DNA of 64,000 nt. Source: Sneathiella sp. P13V-1. Lineage in GTDB: Bacteria; Pseudomonadota; Alphaproteobacteria; Sneathiellales; Sneathiellaceae. Under the pieces are notes generated by a model. That model did not search any database. It saw only the letters and a program-made list of their open reading frames with translations, and was not told the DNA's origin. Made by a program: the position numbers and the translations under genes. How positions within the stretch are numbered: the stretch's first letter is position 1; every line of letters starts with the position of its first letter. Below are positions 9,251-17,395 of this stretch, one piece after another. Location of the stretch: the NCBI RefSeq assembly GCF_015143595.1, contig NZ_WYEU01000001.1:310001-374000 (forward strand). The letters run 5' to 3'.

Positions 9251-10375
9251 TCAAAGTTTAGAGATGGCGTCATCCAGATATTTGTGGAAATGGATTATAC
9301 CACTTTCATTCTGGCCAAATGTGAAATGTGTATTGGCCTCTGTCGCAAGTGATTCCTGAATTGCAATGGCCGCATCCCGATCTTCAACCAATCCAACATC
9401 TTTCACAAAATCCACATCTTTTTTGATTTCTTCGAGGCTCTTTTTCGGGCCTTCGCCTGGCTTATTTGTCATTCTGTAAAAATACCAGTGGGTCTCACTT
9501 GGTGAAATGGGTTCCAAAACGACCATGACAGTATGATTGGATAGCTGCGATAGATGCGTATTTGGAAACAGTTGATTTACATAGGTAACCATTCCGCTTA
9601 TGCGACGCTCTTCCTTCGGAATATCACGCAATTTTTCAATGCGCCTGAACGGAAATGTAATCCGGAAGTTTGGACCGAAGGTCTCCACAACATTCACATT
9701 GTCCATGCCATAAGGATAGAAGGATTTATTATGCAGGGATTTAATGTGATACCCCTCCATTGAAGTCTCCGCGATCAGTTTCCAGTTGGACTTGTCGACA
9801 AATTCGATGCTGCCAAAATATTCCTGCTCTGGGGACAGCATTTCCGGCATAGCTTCCAATGCACCATCCGAAATAGGATCATCCTGAGTTACAAACACAA
9901 GCCCGCCTTTTTCAACTGCGGTGACTTCAACAAGACCGTGATCCCCTTTTTCGACCCCCGGAAACCCTTCACTGCCAGGAATGTGTTTCAGCTTACCATC
10001 CAAGCCATATGTCCAAGCGTGATACGGGCATACAAACGCACGGGAACAACCTTCACCTTCGGTTGTAACGGACATTCCGCGATGTCGGCAGGCATTCTTA
10101 AAGGCGCGGACGACACCATCATCGCCTCTCACAACAATAATTGGTCGCCCTGCCGCTTTACGGGCGATATAGGATCCCGCTTCTGGCAATGCCGCGGAAG
10201 GGCAGAAAGCAACCGGAGTGCGCCGCAAGACTTCCAATTCCTGCTGGAAACGTTCCTCACTGATGTAATTTTCAACCGGTTCTTTCCAGGTAACATTCCC
10301 CAAATCGGTGGTCTTGTTGTCCACATGTTCGAAAATACGATCAATAACGTCAAGGTCGCTCATCAGATAGGTCAT
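9251..10375 (-). CDS. Rieske non-heme iron oxygenase, alpha subunit
   Basis: 374-residue ring-hydroxylating-type oxygenase large subunit. The N-terminal Rieske [2Fe-2S] domain carries C-R-H (CRHRGMS) and C-P-Y-H (FVCPYHAWTYG). The catalytic domain has the mononuclear iron ligands in ETSMEGYHIKSLHNKSF (two His) and a C-terminal Asp within VEDRDAAIAIQESL. The ferredoxin reductase partner is not in the window. Size and motifs fit aromatic, carnitine/betaine or phenylpropionate-type oxygenases; the substrate is unknown. It is divergent from the alcohol dehydrogenase at 10563, and the space between holds an operator-like half-site also found before the nitroreductase at 13.3 kb, suggesting shared control. 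Confidence 0.88.
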   Translation of the reverse strand: MTYLMSDLDVIDRIFEHVDNKTTDLGNVTWKEPVENYISEERFQQELEVLRRTPVAFCPSAALPEAGSYIARKAAGRPIIVVRGDDGVVRAFKNACRHRGMSVTTEGEGCSRAFVCPYHAWTYGLDGKLKHIPGSEGFPGVEKGDHGLVEVTAVEKGGLVFVTQDDPISDGALEAMPEMLSPEQEYFGSIEFVDKSNWKLIAETSMEGYHIKSLHNKSFYPYGMDNVNVVETFGPNFRITFPFRRIEKLRDIPKEERRISGMVTYVNQLFPNTHLSQLSNHTVMVVLEPISPSETHWYFYRMTNKPGEGPKKSLEEIKKDVDFVKDVGLVEDRDAAIAIQESLATEANTHFTFGQNESGIIHFHKYLDDAISKL

Positions 10376-10408
10376 TTTCTAACTCTTCTCTTTTATTTCC
10401 CATTTTTC

Positions 10409-10451
10409 TTTAGTTTAACGGCCTCTTTCTACAATTTCAATGTGCGAAATT
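10409..10451. promoter_or_regulatory. Divergent control region with operator half-site and dyad
   Basis: TTTAGTTTAACG at 10409-10420 repeats exactly the 12-base core of the two operator-like sites at 13366-13401. Next to it is an inverted repeat AATTTC / GAAATT (10433-10438 and 10446-10451, 7-nt spacer). Both lie in the 187-bp space between the divergent Rieske oxygenase and alcohol dehydrogenase genes. That this is regulatory is inferred. Confidence 0.45.
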
Positions 10452-10562
10452 ATGTACCTTCTACGCATATGTGAATTTTTGTTCCCAAAATGCCAACTTC
10501 ACTGCTAAGGTTAGAAAAACAGAATAAACAAACCGATCAAGGTTGAATAAGGGGGATCCACC

Positions 10563-11621
10563 ATGCATTTGCATTGCCAGCAAGTCGTCGAGTTTGGCGC
10601 ACCACTGGAAGCACGCGATTATCCAGCACCAGAGCCACAAGGAACTGAAATCCTCATAAAAATTGATGCCTGTGGTGTCTGTCATAGCGACCTGCATCTG
10701 TGGGAGGGATATTTTGATCTCGGAAACGGGATGAAACTGGATTTGGCGGATCGTGGCATGTCCCTTCCCTTCACCATGGGCCATGAAATTGTTGGGGAGG
10801 TCATTGCGGTTGGTCCTGATGTAGAAGGAGTCGAAATCGGAGATAAAAGGATCGTATTCCCCTGGATTGGCTGTGGAAAATGTCCTGTCTGCCAGGCGGG
10901 GGATGAACTTTATTGCAATAACCCACTCACCTTGGGAACACGTTACAACGGCGGATATGCGGACATGGTCATTGCCCCACATCCGAAATACCTGATCCCA
11001 TATGATGGCGTTCCTACTGAGCTTGCCTGTACCTACGCCTGTTCGGGTCTCACCGCCTATAGTGCCCTTAAAAAACTCTCTCATCTCACGGAAGATGATC
11101 ATGTGGTCATTATAGGTGCTGGTGGTGTTGGCTTATCCGCAGTGCATTTTGCATCATCCGTACTGAAGGCCAAAATCATTGTTGCCGATATTGATGACAC
11201 AAAACGTGCTGTTGCGCGGCAAGCAGGGGTTTTCGACACCATTGATAACAGCGATCCAACAGCCCTTGAAAAACTGATGGAAATCACTGGCGGTGGTGCC
11301 GCGGGTGCCATCGATTTTGTGGGGGCACCAGCCTCCGCTCAATTTGGCATGAACGGCCTTCGGAAAGGAGGCACTTACGTCTGCGTGGGTCTGTTTGGCG
11401 GCGCAGCTCCCGTTCCGCTCCCTGTACTCCCTCTTACCATGCGCACCATTACCGGATCTTATGTGGGCACATTGGATGAGATGCATGAACTCATGGAGTT
11501 GGTAAGGTTGGGCAAAATTGCCCCTATCCCTTATGAAACAAGACCTCTTGAAGAAGCGAATAATGCCTTGGAAGATCTGCGGGATGGCAAAGTAAAAGGG
11601 CGTGTTGTCCTAAAACCGTAA
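10563..11621 (+). CDS. Zinc-dependent alcohol dehydrogenase (MDR family)
   Basis: 352-residue medium-chain dehydrogenase. Catalytic zinc ligands are the Cys in ACGVCHSDLH (about residue 40), the His in MGHE near 71, and a later Cys. The structural zinc site is complete as C-x2-C-x2-C-x7-C in CGKCPVCQAGDELYC (about 102-116). The NAD(P) fold shows GAGGVGLSAV near 186. It oxidises an alcohol to an aldehyde or ketone; the substrate is unknown, though being divergent from a Rieske oxygenase makes a role on the same catabolite likely (inference). AAGGGGGATCCACC supplies the ribosome site. It ends 4 bp from the convergent marR gene. Confidence 0.92.
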   Translation: MHLHCQQVVEFGAPLEARDYPAPEPQGTEILIKIDACGVCHSDLHLWEGYFDLGNGMKLDLADRGMSLPFTMGHEIVGEVIAVGPDVEGVEIGDKRIVFPWIGCGKCPVCQAGDELYCNNPLTLGTRYNGGYADMVIAPHPKYLIPYDGVPTELACTYACSGLTAYSALKKLSHLTEDDHVVIIGAGGVGLSAVHFASSVLKAKIIVADIDDTKRAVARQAGVFDTIDNSDPTALEKLMEITGGGAAGAIDFVGAPASAQFGMNGLRKGGTYVCVGLFGGAAPVPLPVLPLTMRTITGSYVGTLDEMHELMELVRLGKIAPIPYETRPLEEANNALEDLRDGKVKGRVVLKP

Positions 11622-11625
11622 AGGA

Positions 11626-12069
11626 TTACCTGTTTTCATCCAAATACTGCCTCAGTTCCTGTAACGGAGGCAGTATCCCTTGTAAAAACTCACTTGAAAA
11701 TTGGCTCATGAGCTTTTCAATCTCTGGCATCAGCCGAAAAATACACTGCTGGTACATTTCCTCCCCTTCCTTATTGAGCCGAACCAGCTTACCCCGTCCA
11801 TCTTCAGGATCCGGAATTACATCGATCAATCCTCGGGCTTCAAGGCGTTTGATCGTATTGGTCATCGCCCCTTTGGTCACCTGGAAGGCATTTGCCAACC
11901 GAACGGGACTCCACTCCCCGCCCAGACGGACAAGATGACTGAGCACACCAAATTGGGAAATCTTCAACCCGTCAGGCAATTGTTTTTCCAGTAGGCTACT
12001 GGAAAGCTGGCTAATGATGCCAATTTCAGTGAAGACAGCAAAGGCTGACGGGATGTCGGACGATTTCAT
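11626..12069 (-). CDS. MarR-family transcriptional regulator
   Basis: 147 residues with the MarR winged helix: the recognition region NAFQVTKGAMTNTIKRLEARGLIDVIPDPEDGRGKLVRL holds the helix-turn-helix and the DGRGK wing. MarR proteins bind palindromes as dimers and usually release DNA on binding a phenolic or other small ligand. It lies 49 bp downstream of the Tat nitroreductase on the same strand, so they are probably co-transcribed and auto-regulated. The 16-bp palindrome upstream of that operon (13393-13408) is a good candidate operator; the shared core near the Rieske/ADH pair points to a small regulon. Confidence 0.9.
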   Translation of the reverse strand: MKSSDIPSAFAVFTEIGIISQLSSSLLEKQLPDGLKISQFGVLSHLVRLGGEWSPVRLANAFQVTKGAMTNTIKRLEARGLIDVIPDPEDGRGKLVRLNKEGEEMYQQCIFRLMPEIEKLMSQFSSEFLQGILPPLQELRQYLDENR

Positions 12070-12077
12070 GTAACTTT

Positions 12078-12112
12078 GAGGATCCTCGTTTTTAAATAAG
12101 GGTATTCCCTTA
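12078..12112. promoter_or_regulatory. Two dyads in the nitroreductase-marR gap
   Basis: A perfect 10-bp palindrome GAGGATCCTC (12078-12087) and a 6-bp inverted repeat TAAGGG / CCCTTA with a 4-nt loop (12097-12112) lie in the 49-bp gap before marR. The first dyad covers the likely marR Shine-Dalgarno (GAGG), so it could modulate translation or serve as an auto-operator. There is no T run that would make either a clear terminator. Confidence 0.35.
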
Positions 12113-12118
12113 AGGTAC

Positions 12119-13333
12119 TCAGATCAACACTTCCCGAACAGGTTTACGCGGGCTTATAGGTGCCGAGCCATCCCGATATCCCATTCTGAAAGCAAATGTG
12201 GGTTGCCAATCCCGACTACCTAAAAGTTCTGAGATCTGTCGATCAAAAGTCGGGGCTTTGCCCAGTTGTTTCTCCCGATCAATCATTTCTACGGGTTGGT
12301 TCATGGGGTGCATGGAAAGCCCATATGTTGTAGCGAGCAAGTGCAATCGTTGCCAAACCTGTCCGGCGATAACGTTATCTGATTTATCATAACGGTCTAT
12401 TACTGACAGAAACCCCGTAACAGGTGCCGTCGCAAGATGAGAACTCTCAGTCGCATCACGCCACATTTCATGGCCAGTTTTAGCGCTTGGATCAGGAAAA
12501 ATCTTTGCCGCATACTTAATCATGGCTGGCAAGCCGGCACCATCCAGCGTTGGTCCATCTTTGTGCTTTTGAATGGCTGCATCAGTTGTCCTGATCCAAT
12601 CGTGACTAGCCTGTACCATGCTCATATCAGACACAATCGCATTGGTCGCCGCCATCATGATTTGGTCGAATTTTGTCCGGCTTTCACCTTCCTCAAATAA
12701 TTTTAAGTCAACCCCCGAACCTTCAGCCATTTCCGTCATTTTCTGAAGAATTTTCTGAGGGACAGCTTTGCTGCGATCATAAGGGGATCTATCCGTATGC
12801 CTGTGCGGAATGGCCTTAAACAAATCCGACACCTGTTTGCCTGCGGCCACCAGATCAATCACGGCGATCAGTTCTGATCCATTAGATTTTATACCTAAAT
12901 CCAATGTCCCTTGCTTAATCGCCAACTTAGCGTCTAAGCCATGCGCCGGGGCGGACTGAACAATGTTTTCTATGGCACACCCAAAACCGATTTGCATCTC
13001 TCGCCGATAAGGGTCGAAATCTCCAAGGTGTCTTGCCCGATCCGCATAAATCTCAATCCGGTTATCGGTGACTTTAAACCGCCAAGGCTGAGTATTGTGG
13101 GGACTGGCCGCAAGAATGGCCATCTGAACCAAAGCAAGAGGACCTTCCATTGGGTCCGTTTTCCATGTGCTCCATGGCTCGTAGGCAGGCCCATCAAAGG
13201 GTGAAAAAATATCCTCTTCCAAACCTCGCCATACCAAACCACCCGCAGCTACAACTGCAACACCACCAGACACCAGAAAACCTTTCTTCAACAAGCCGCG
13301 TCTTGATACCAGATTAGAGTTTCGCTTTTCCAT
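12119..13333 (-). CDS. Tat-exported nitroreductase-fold (Acg-like) protein
   Basis: 404 residues. The N-terminus has a twin-arginine signal (SRRGLLKKGFLVSGG, then a hydrophobic stretch), so it should be exported folded with its cofactor. The rest matches large nitroreductase-like proteins of the Acg type: AASPHNTQPWRFKV near residue 90 (the flavin-contacting S-x-N-x-Q-P-W segment) and a second half lacking obvious repeats. The substrate is not known. I prefer ATG 13333, with GGGAG 8 bp upstream, over the GTG three codons earlier that overlaps that site. It is followed by marR; two operator-like repeats lie upstream. Confidence 0.8.
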   Translation of the reverse strand: MEKRNSNLVSRRGLLKKGFLVSGGVAVVAAGGLVWRGLEEDIFSPFDGPAYEPWSTWKTDPMEGPLALVQMAILAASPHNTQPWRFKVTDNRIEIYADRARHLGDFDPYRREMQIGFGCAIENIVQSAPAHGLDAKLAIKQGTLDLGIKSNGSELIAVIDLVAAGKQVSDLFKAIPHRHTDRSPYDRSKAVPQKILQKMTEMAEGSGVDLKLFEEGESRTKFDQIMMAATNAIVSDMSMVQASHDWIRTTDAAIQKHKDGPTLDGAGLPAMIKYAAKIFPDPSAKTGHEMWRDATESSHLATAPVTGFLSVIDRYDKSDNVIAGQVWQRLHLLATTYGLSMHPMNQPVEMIDREKQLGKAPTFDRQISELLGSRDWQPTFAFRMGYRDGSAPISPRKPVREVLI

Positions 13334-13365
13334 TTTGATCACTCCCTCAGGAAAACACTACAACA

Positions 13366-13408
13366 TTTAGTTTAACGATAAACCAAATATTTAGTTTAAC
13401 GTTAAACT
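13366..13408. promoter_or_regulatory. Tandem MarR-type operators before the nitroreductase
   Basis: Two copies of TTTAGTTTAACG start 24 bp apart (13366 and 13390). The second copy is inside a perfect 16-bp palindrome, AGTTTAACGTTAAACT (13393-13408); the first is the same palindrome with two mismatches (13369-13384). They lie 33-75 bp upstream of the start codon, where a repressor would block the promoter. Binding by the neighbouring MarR protein is inferred. Confidence 0.65.
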
Positions 13409-13459
13409 TTACAAGTATCATTTAAGCGTTTTGTTATGTTGATCACAATTTTAGGGGAA

Positions 13460-13536
13460 TGGTGGGTGTAACAAGATTCGAACTTGTGACCTCTGCCATG
13501 TCAAGGCAACGCTCTAACCAACTGAGCTATACACCC
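13460..13536 (-). tRNA. tRNA-Val (GAC)
   Basis: 77 nt including an encoded CCA end. The acceptor stem GGGTGTA pairs fully with TACACCC; the D arm is GCTCAGTTGGTTAGAGC, the anticodon arm TTGCC-TTGACAT-GGCAG gives anticodon GAC, and the T arm ACAAG-TTCGAAT-CTTGT is intact. Confidence 0.97.
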
Positions 13537-13626
13537 TCATGCAACTGCATTTGAAGTTCGGGTCTTATAAGCCTCGCCAAAGCTCAATGCAAGACCCTTT
13601 TTGCGAAGACGTTTAAATTATAAAGA

Positions 13627-13998
13627 TCAGGACGCTTCACGTGCTAAAAGCGCCCTATCAACAGCATCAACCAAAGAATTCAGGTGAAATGGTTTGGACA
13701 ATAGCTGTGTAATCTCGCCAATATTCACGTCCGCTTCAGTTGCGACCGCAGCGAATCCGGTAATGTAGATAACTGGCAATCCCGGTAGGATTTTTTGCGC
13801 CCGCTTAGCAAGTTCAAAACCGCCCAAGCGTGGCATCACAACATCAGTGATGAGAATATCAAAAGGACTTGCATCTAAAGCTGGAAGCGCATCTTCTCCA
13901 TCCCCGAAGGCAAGAACTTCATGACCCGCCATTTCCAGACTTCTCGCCAGAAAATGCCTCATGGAGTTATCATCTTCGGTCAGTAATATACGCGCCAT
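13627..13998 (-). CDS. cpdR: CpdR-like single-domain response regulator
   Basis: 123 residues, a receiver domain and nothing else. The acidic pair is in LLTEDDNSMRHFLARSLE, the phosphoacceptor Asp is in DILITDVVMPRLGG (about residue 53), the Thr in YITGFAAVA (about 81) and the Lys in LLSKPF (about 103). The opening sequence and TGFAAVA segment closely match CpdR of Caulobacter and rhizobia, which when unphosphorylated directs ClpXP to CtrA and other cell-cycle proteins. Standing next to N-formylglutamate amidohydrolase is a common CpdR neighbourhood. The C-terminal LLAREAS lacks the double-Ala degron seen in Caulobacter CpdR. Confidence 0.85.
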   Translation of the reverse strand: MARILLTEDDNSMRHFLARSLEMAGHEVLAFGDGEDALPALDASPFDILITDVVMPRLGGFELAKRAQKILPGLPVIYITGFAAVATEADVNIGEITQLLSKPFHLNSLVDAVDRALLAREAS

Positions 13999-14101
13999 CT
14001 ACTCTTTGCCTATTTCGGTCTTTTTGTTGAAATCCATGATACAAACTATACCATTGCATAATGACAGGGACCAAGCCTCTAACGAAAAACTGTGATCAAG
14101 C

Positions 14102-15016
14102 GTGAACAATAGTGACGAAAAAATAGGATTTAATGATCCCAATCAACATAACGAGGAACAAATTAACCTTGTTGAACCAGGTTATTGGGATTTTCCAGCC
14201 GTTTTTTCCTCGCCTCACAGTGGACAGATCTACTCCGATTCCTTTCTTACACAAACAATCCTGGATCCCGTTGACCTGAGACGCTCCGAAGATTTTTGTG
14301 TGGATGAGCTATTTGAGCATGTCAGTGAATTGGGCGCACCGTTATTAGCAGCGCATTTTCCAAGGGCATATTGTGACGTGAACCGGGCTGCGAACGAGTT
14401 GGATACGGGTATGTTTGAAGGTTCCCTTCCTTTATCGCAAGGTCATCAAAGCGCCCGTGTTCATGCTGGCCTAGGCGTCATTCCAAGCCGGATCAATGAA
14501 GACTTAAATATTTATAGCGGTAAAGTTCCCTCCAAAGAGGCTGTTCAAAGACTGGAACAGTGCTACCACCCCTACCATAAGGCATTGAAAAAATTACTAT
14601 ATCACGGTCAGATCCTCTTTGACCCTTTGCTCTTGATAGACTGCCATTCAATGCCAGGACATTTAGGAGACAAGGGACAACGCTTCTATCTTGCCGATAT
14701 CGTTTTGGGCTCACGCTTCAAGACCAGTTGCCCGGTGCACATTCTTGATTTTGTGGCTCAGAAATTCAGAGAACACGGCCTGACCGTATCTTATGACGAG
14801 CCTTACGCAGGTGGTTACATCACCCAAACCTATAGCCTGCCGGCGCGGGGAACCTACACGCTTCAAATCGAATTAAACCGAAATCTCTATATGCTTCCGG
14901 GCAGGCTTGAGAAAAACAGCAACTTCACGTCATTGCAATCCAGCATCCGTCAAATCATGACAGAATTGAAAGCCTGCTTGATCTCTACACAATCCCTGAA
15001 ACAAGCGGCAGAATAA
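14102..15016 (+). CDS. N-formylglutamate amidohydrolase
   Basis: 304 residues, FGase family: hydrolyses N-formyl-L-glutamate to glutamate and formate, the last step of one histidine-degradation route. Characteristic segments are PAVFSSPHSG (about 29-38), AHFPRAYCDVNRAANELD (about 80-97) and LLIDCHSMPG (about 180-189). No hut genes are nearby, so here it may act as a general N-formyl amidohydrolase. The first in-frame start is GTG 14102 without a convincing Shine-Dalgarno; no better start is seen before the conserved part. Divergent from cpdR, 103 bp apart. Confidence 0.88.
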   Translation: MNNSDEKIGFNDPNQHNEEQINLVEPGYWDFPAVFSSPHSGQIYSDSFLTQTILDPVDLRRSEDFCVDELFEHVSELGAPLLAAHFPRAYCDVNRAANELDTGMFEGSLPLSQGHQSARVHAGLGVIPSRINEDLNIYSGKVPSKEAVQRLEQCYHPYHKALKKLLYHGQILFDPLLLIDCHSMPGHLGDKGQRFYLADIVLGSRFKTSCPVHILDFVAQKFREHGLTVSYDEPYAGGYITQTYSLPARGTYTLQIELNRNLYMLPGRLEKNSNFTSLQSSIRQIMTELKACLISTQSLKQAAE

Positions 15017-15076
15017 CTTCGCCCAAAATCGGCACAGCCTTTGCATTTAAATTCTGCAGATGAAAGGAGCTGCAGA

Positions 15077-15763
15077 ATGCGCAAATTTTTAACCCTCGTG
15101 ATTTTCACCTCAGCACTTATGATGAGTACTGCGGTGGCGGCTGCCTCATTTCCTGGCGGCGGCAAAAAACACTTGGAAACCTGTAGGTTAGCAACTGAAA
15201 AGGTCGAAACGGAACTCAGGCTTCCCAAAAGACTACTAAATGCCATCTCCCTTACTGAAACAGGTCGCTGGCATAAAGAGCGCCGGGAAAAAATTGCCTG
15301 GCCTTGGACCGTCTATTCCGAAGGAAGAGGAAGATATCTTCCCACCAAAGCAGCAGCTATCGAAGAAGTTAGGAAGTTGAAAGACAAAGGTGTTAAAAAC
15401 ATCGACGTGGGTTGCATGCAGGTAAATCTTTATTGGCACCCTAATGCCTTTTCTTCACTGGAAGAGGCCTTTACCCCTATTGAGAATGCACGTTATGCCG
15501 GAAGCCTTCTTAAAAAGCATCGCGATGACAGTCGATCCTGGAATGTGGCCATCGCCCATTATCATTCACAAACAAAAAAATACTATGTGCCTTATCGCAA
15601 GAAGGTCATGAAAATCTGGCAAGAAGAAAGAAACAAAGACACCCAACGTCGTATGGCGAAGGCGCGGGCAGCTTATGAAAAACGCCGCACCGAAATTCAA
15701 AAAAAACAGGAAGAGTTTAAAGCTCGCAGAATTGCTGCCCGAAAGGAAGACGCTGAAGGATAA
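15077..15763 (+). CDS. Secreted lytic transglycosylase-like protein (SLT fold)
   Basis: 228 residues with a signal peptide (MRKFLTLVIFTSALMMSTAVAAA). The lysozyme-like SLT domain shows LLNAISLTETGRW with the probable catalytic Glu, GCMQVNLYWHP, and NVAIAHYHSQTKKYYVPYRKKV near the end. It would cleave the MurNAc-GlcNAc bond in peptidoglycan. The last 50 residues are a highly charged helix rich in Lys, Arg and Glu, probably a coiled coil or wall-binding tail. ATG 15077 is chosen because AAAGGAG lies 8 bp upstream and the signal peptide starts there. It ends 2 bp from the convergent transporter gene. Confidence 0.82.
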   Translation: MRKFLTLVIFTSALMMSTAVAAASFPGGGKKHLETCRLATEKVETELRLPKRLLNAISLTETGRWHKERREKIAWPWTVYSEGRGRYLPTKAAAIEEVRKLKDKGVKNIDVGCMQVNLYWHPNAFSSLEEAFTPIENARYAGSLLKKHRDDSRSWNVAIAHYHSQTKKYYVPYRKKVMKIWQEERNKDTQRRMAKARAAYEKRRTEIQKKQEEFKARRIAARKEDAEG

Positions 15764-15765
15764 CC

Positions 15766-16677
15766 TTAAACAGCTAAAGCCACCCTCTTTGGTTTTCTGA
15801 TTTCTGCAGCAATCGTCACACAAATACCAACTGTGATTACAGCAGCACCAACCCATGTAAGCGGGCTGTAAATTTCGCCAAGGAACAACGTCGCTGCCAG
15901 CAACCCAACCGCTGCCGCCACATATCCAATCTGGCTTAACAGGACAGGACCTGCTGCTTTTTGTAACCTGAAGAACAGCGGAAATGTCATTCCTGCAAAA
16001 ACAAGCTGAAACAGCAAAGCTTCTGGTACATTAAAAACAGACCATGTCATCTCCAGGTTCTGCTGATACCCGAGCAATATTAGGTAGATAATTACAGCCA
16101 CAGCATGGCTCCAAAAAGCAAGTGCATCGGGGCTTTCGCCTTCAGGCCAATCTATTGTTCGATATACATTTCCAAAAGCGAGAGAAAGAGGAACTGCAAG
16201 CGCCGCCAAGATCCAGAAATAGGAACTGACATCCGCATGCTGGCTTCTGGAAAAACTGACAATGGTTGCTCCAATAAGCCCAAGCACAATCCCGACAACC
16301 CCCAAAAAACTTGGCCCCTTCAACCTCGCCATCAATGAGATGGTCAAAGTAAAGACGGGGGAGAGTGCAAACATCAAACCACTAAAACCCGACCCCACAT
16401 GGGGGATCACCGTAAAAAGAAGAATGTTAGGGATTACAAACGAGATGACCGCTGAGATCACAACGTATCGGATGGCTTTACCTTTTGGGAAACTGAACTT
16501 ACCGCCAAGTAAAAGAAGGGGCAATAATGTCAAGCATACACCTGCGGACAAGACGAGCGCCCAAACCATTGGGGGGACACCCGCTTCTGCTGAGATTTTG
16601 CCCAAAGGAAAGTTGAAACCAATGAGGGCTCCGGTCGCCAATAAAAGGGCGACCGGATTTTTAAGCAAATCACGCAT
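15766..16677 (-). CDS. EamA/DMT-family transporter
   Basis: 303 residues with ten predicted membrane helices in two EamA halves, each starting with an ALxGFNFPLGK- or LAFGNVYRT-like helix. DMT transporters export amino acids, metabolites or drugs; the substrate is not known. The start is ATG 16677, which overlaps the end of the nitroreductase gene by 8 bp, so the two are translationally coupled. With the divergent MarR regulator this makes a three-gene detoxification-like cassette (inference). Confidence 0.88.
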   Translation of the reverse strand: MRDLLKNPVALLLATGALIGFNFPLGKISAEAGVPPMVWALVLSAGVCLTLLPLLLLGGKFSFPKGKAIRYVVISAVISFVIPNILLFTVIPHVGSGFSGLMFALSPVFTLTISLMARLKGPSFLGVVGIVLGLIGATIVSFSRSQHADVSSYFWILAALAVPLSLAFGNVYRTIDWPEGESPDALAFWSHAVAVIIYLILLGYQQNLEMTWSVFNVPEALLFQLVFAGMTFPLFFRLQKAAGPVLLSQIGYVAAAVGLLAATLFLGEIYSPLTWVGAAVITVGICVTIAAEIRKPKRVALAV

Positions 16678-17257
16678 GTTGAAAACTGCCTCTATAGGCA
16701 ATCTCTTCAACAGCTTTACGAGGGGATGGAACCTCAGCTGCTTTTTGTTCTGCGTCTAAAGCATGATCGGCAATGCGTGTTCCCACTGCAATACCAGCTT
16801 CAATTTTGAAACGCTCCGGGATTTCCAGTTTTTCGCGGATCTGATCATACTCGATACCAGCCATTGCATGTGCATGATATCCCATCTGTGTTGCCTGAAG
16901 CGCAAGTTGAACCCAAGCACCGCCAGCATCCAGGCTATTTGTTGTCGCCGGCATATCAGGACGATCACCGTCTCCGGGCATAATTGTATCGGATACAAGG
17001 AAAAACAGTGCGGAGGCATCCTTCGCCCATCCCGCATTGAACGGATTCAGTAAAGATACAAACTCTTCCCAGTTTTCATCATCACGCAGCGCATAAACAA
17101 AACGCCATGGCTGAATATTATATGCGGATGGCGCCCAGCGGGCTGCTTCCAACATACGATTTACATCTTCTTCAGGGATGGATACAGGATCAAAAGCCCG
17201 TGGGGACCAACGGCTTACAAAAATGGGATCAACATCAAACTGTGTGCTTCTTGTCAT
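16670..17257 (-). CDS. Nitroreductase-family FMN oxidoreductase
   Basis: 195 residues. Family motifs are FVSRWSPRAFDP (about 13-24, FMN phosphate contact), ARWAPSAYNIQPWRFVY (about 34-50), and a C-terminal AEVPSPRKAVEEIAYRG. Cytosolic NAD(P)H-dependent flavin enzymes of this kind reduce nitro compounds, quinones or flavins. The next gene downstream, overlapping by 8 bp, is a DMT exporter; a MarR regulator is divergent. It is not closely similar to the Tat-exported nitroreductase-fold protein at 12.1-13.3 kb. Confidence 0.9.
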   Translation of the reverse strand: MTRSTQFDVDPIFVSRWSPRAFDPVSIPEEDVNRMLEAARWAPSAYNIQPWRFVYALRDDENWEEFVSLLNPFNAGWAKDASALFFLVSDTIMPGDGDRPDMPATTNSLDAGGAWVQLALQATQMGYHAHAMAGIEYDQIREKLEIPERFKIEAGIAVGTRIADHALDAEQKAAEVPSPRKAVEEIAYRGSFQHA

Positions 17258-17306
17258 TGTCTCGCGCCTTTACTCAGTATAAGATCAGTTAGTTAGACAT
17301 AAAGAA

Positions 17307-17364
17307 TTTTGACGCCTCATATTTTGATATAATATATTTTGACGTCGAACTATTCGATATCGAA
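17307..17364. promoter_or_regulatory. Operator-like repeats between nitroreductase and second marR
   Basis: The 138-bp divergent space holds a perfect 12-bp palindrome TTCGATATCGAA (17353-17364) and three copies of ATTTTGA, two of them extended to TTTTGACG (17307-17314 and 17337-17344). This spacing and symmetry suit a dimeric MarR repressor controlling both directions. Which element is bound is not known. Confidence 0.5.
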
Positions 17365-17395
17365 GCATATATATTTTTGGTTGGTAGAGATCAAT

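Noticed and set aside
10461-11102. 213-codon open frame on the minus strand opposite the alcohol dehydrogenase
   Set aside because: It is antisense to a complete zinc dehydrogenase with all metal ligands, shows no domain and has no ribosome site.
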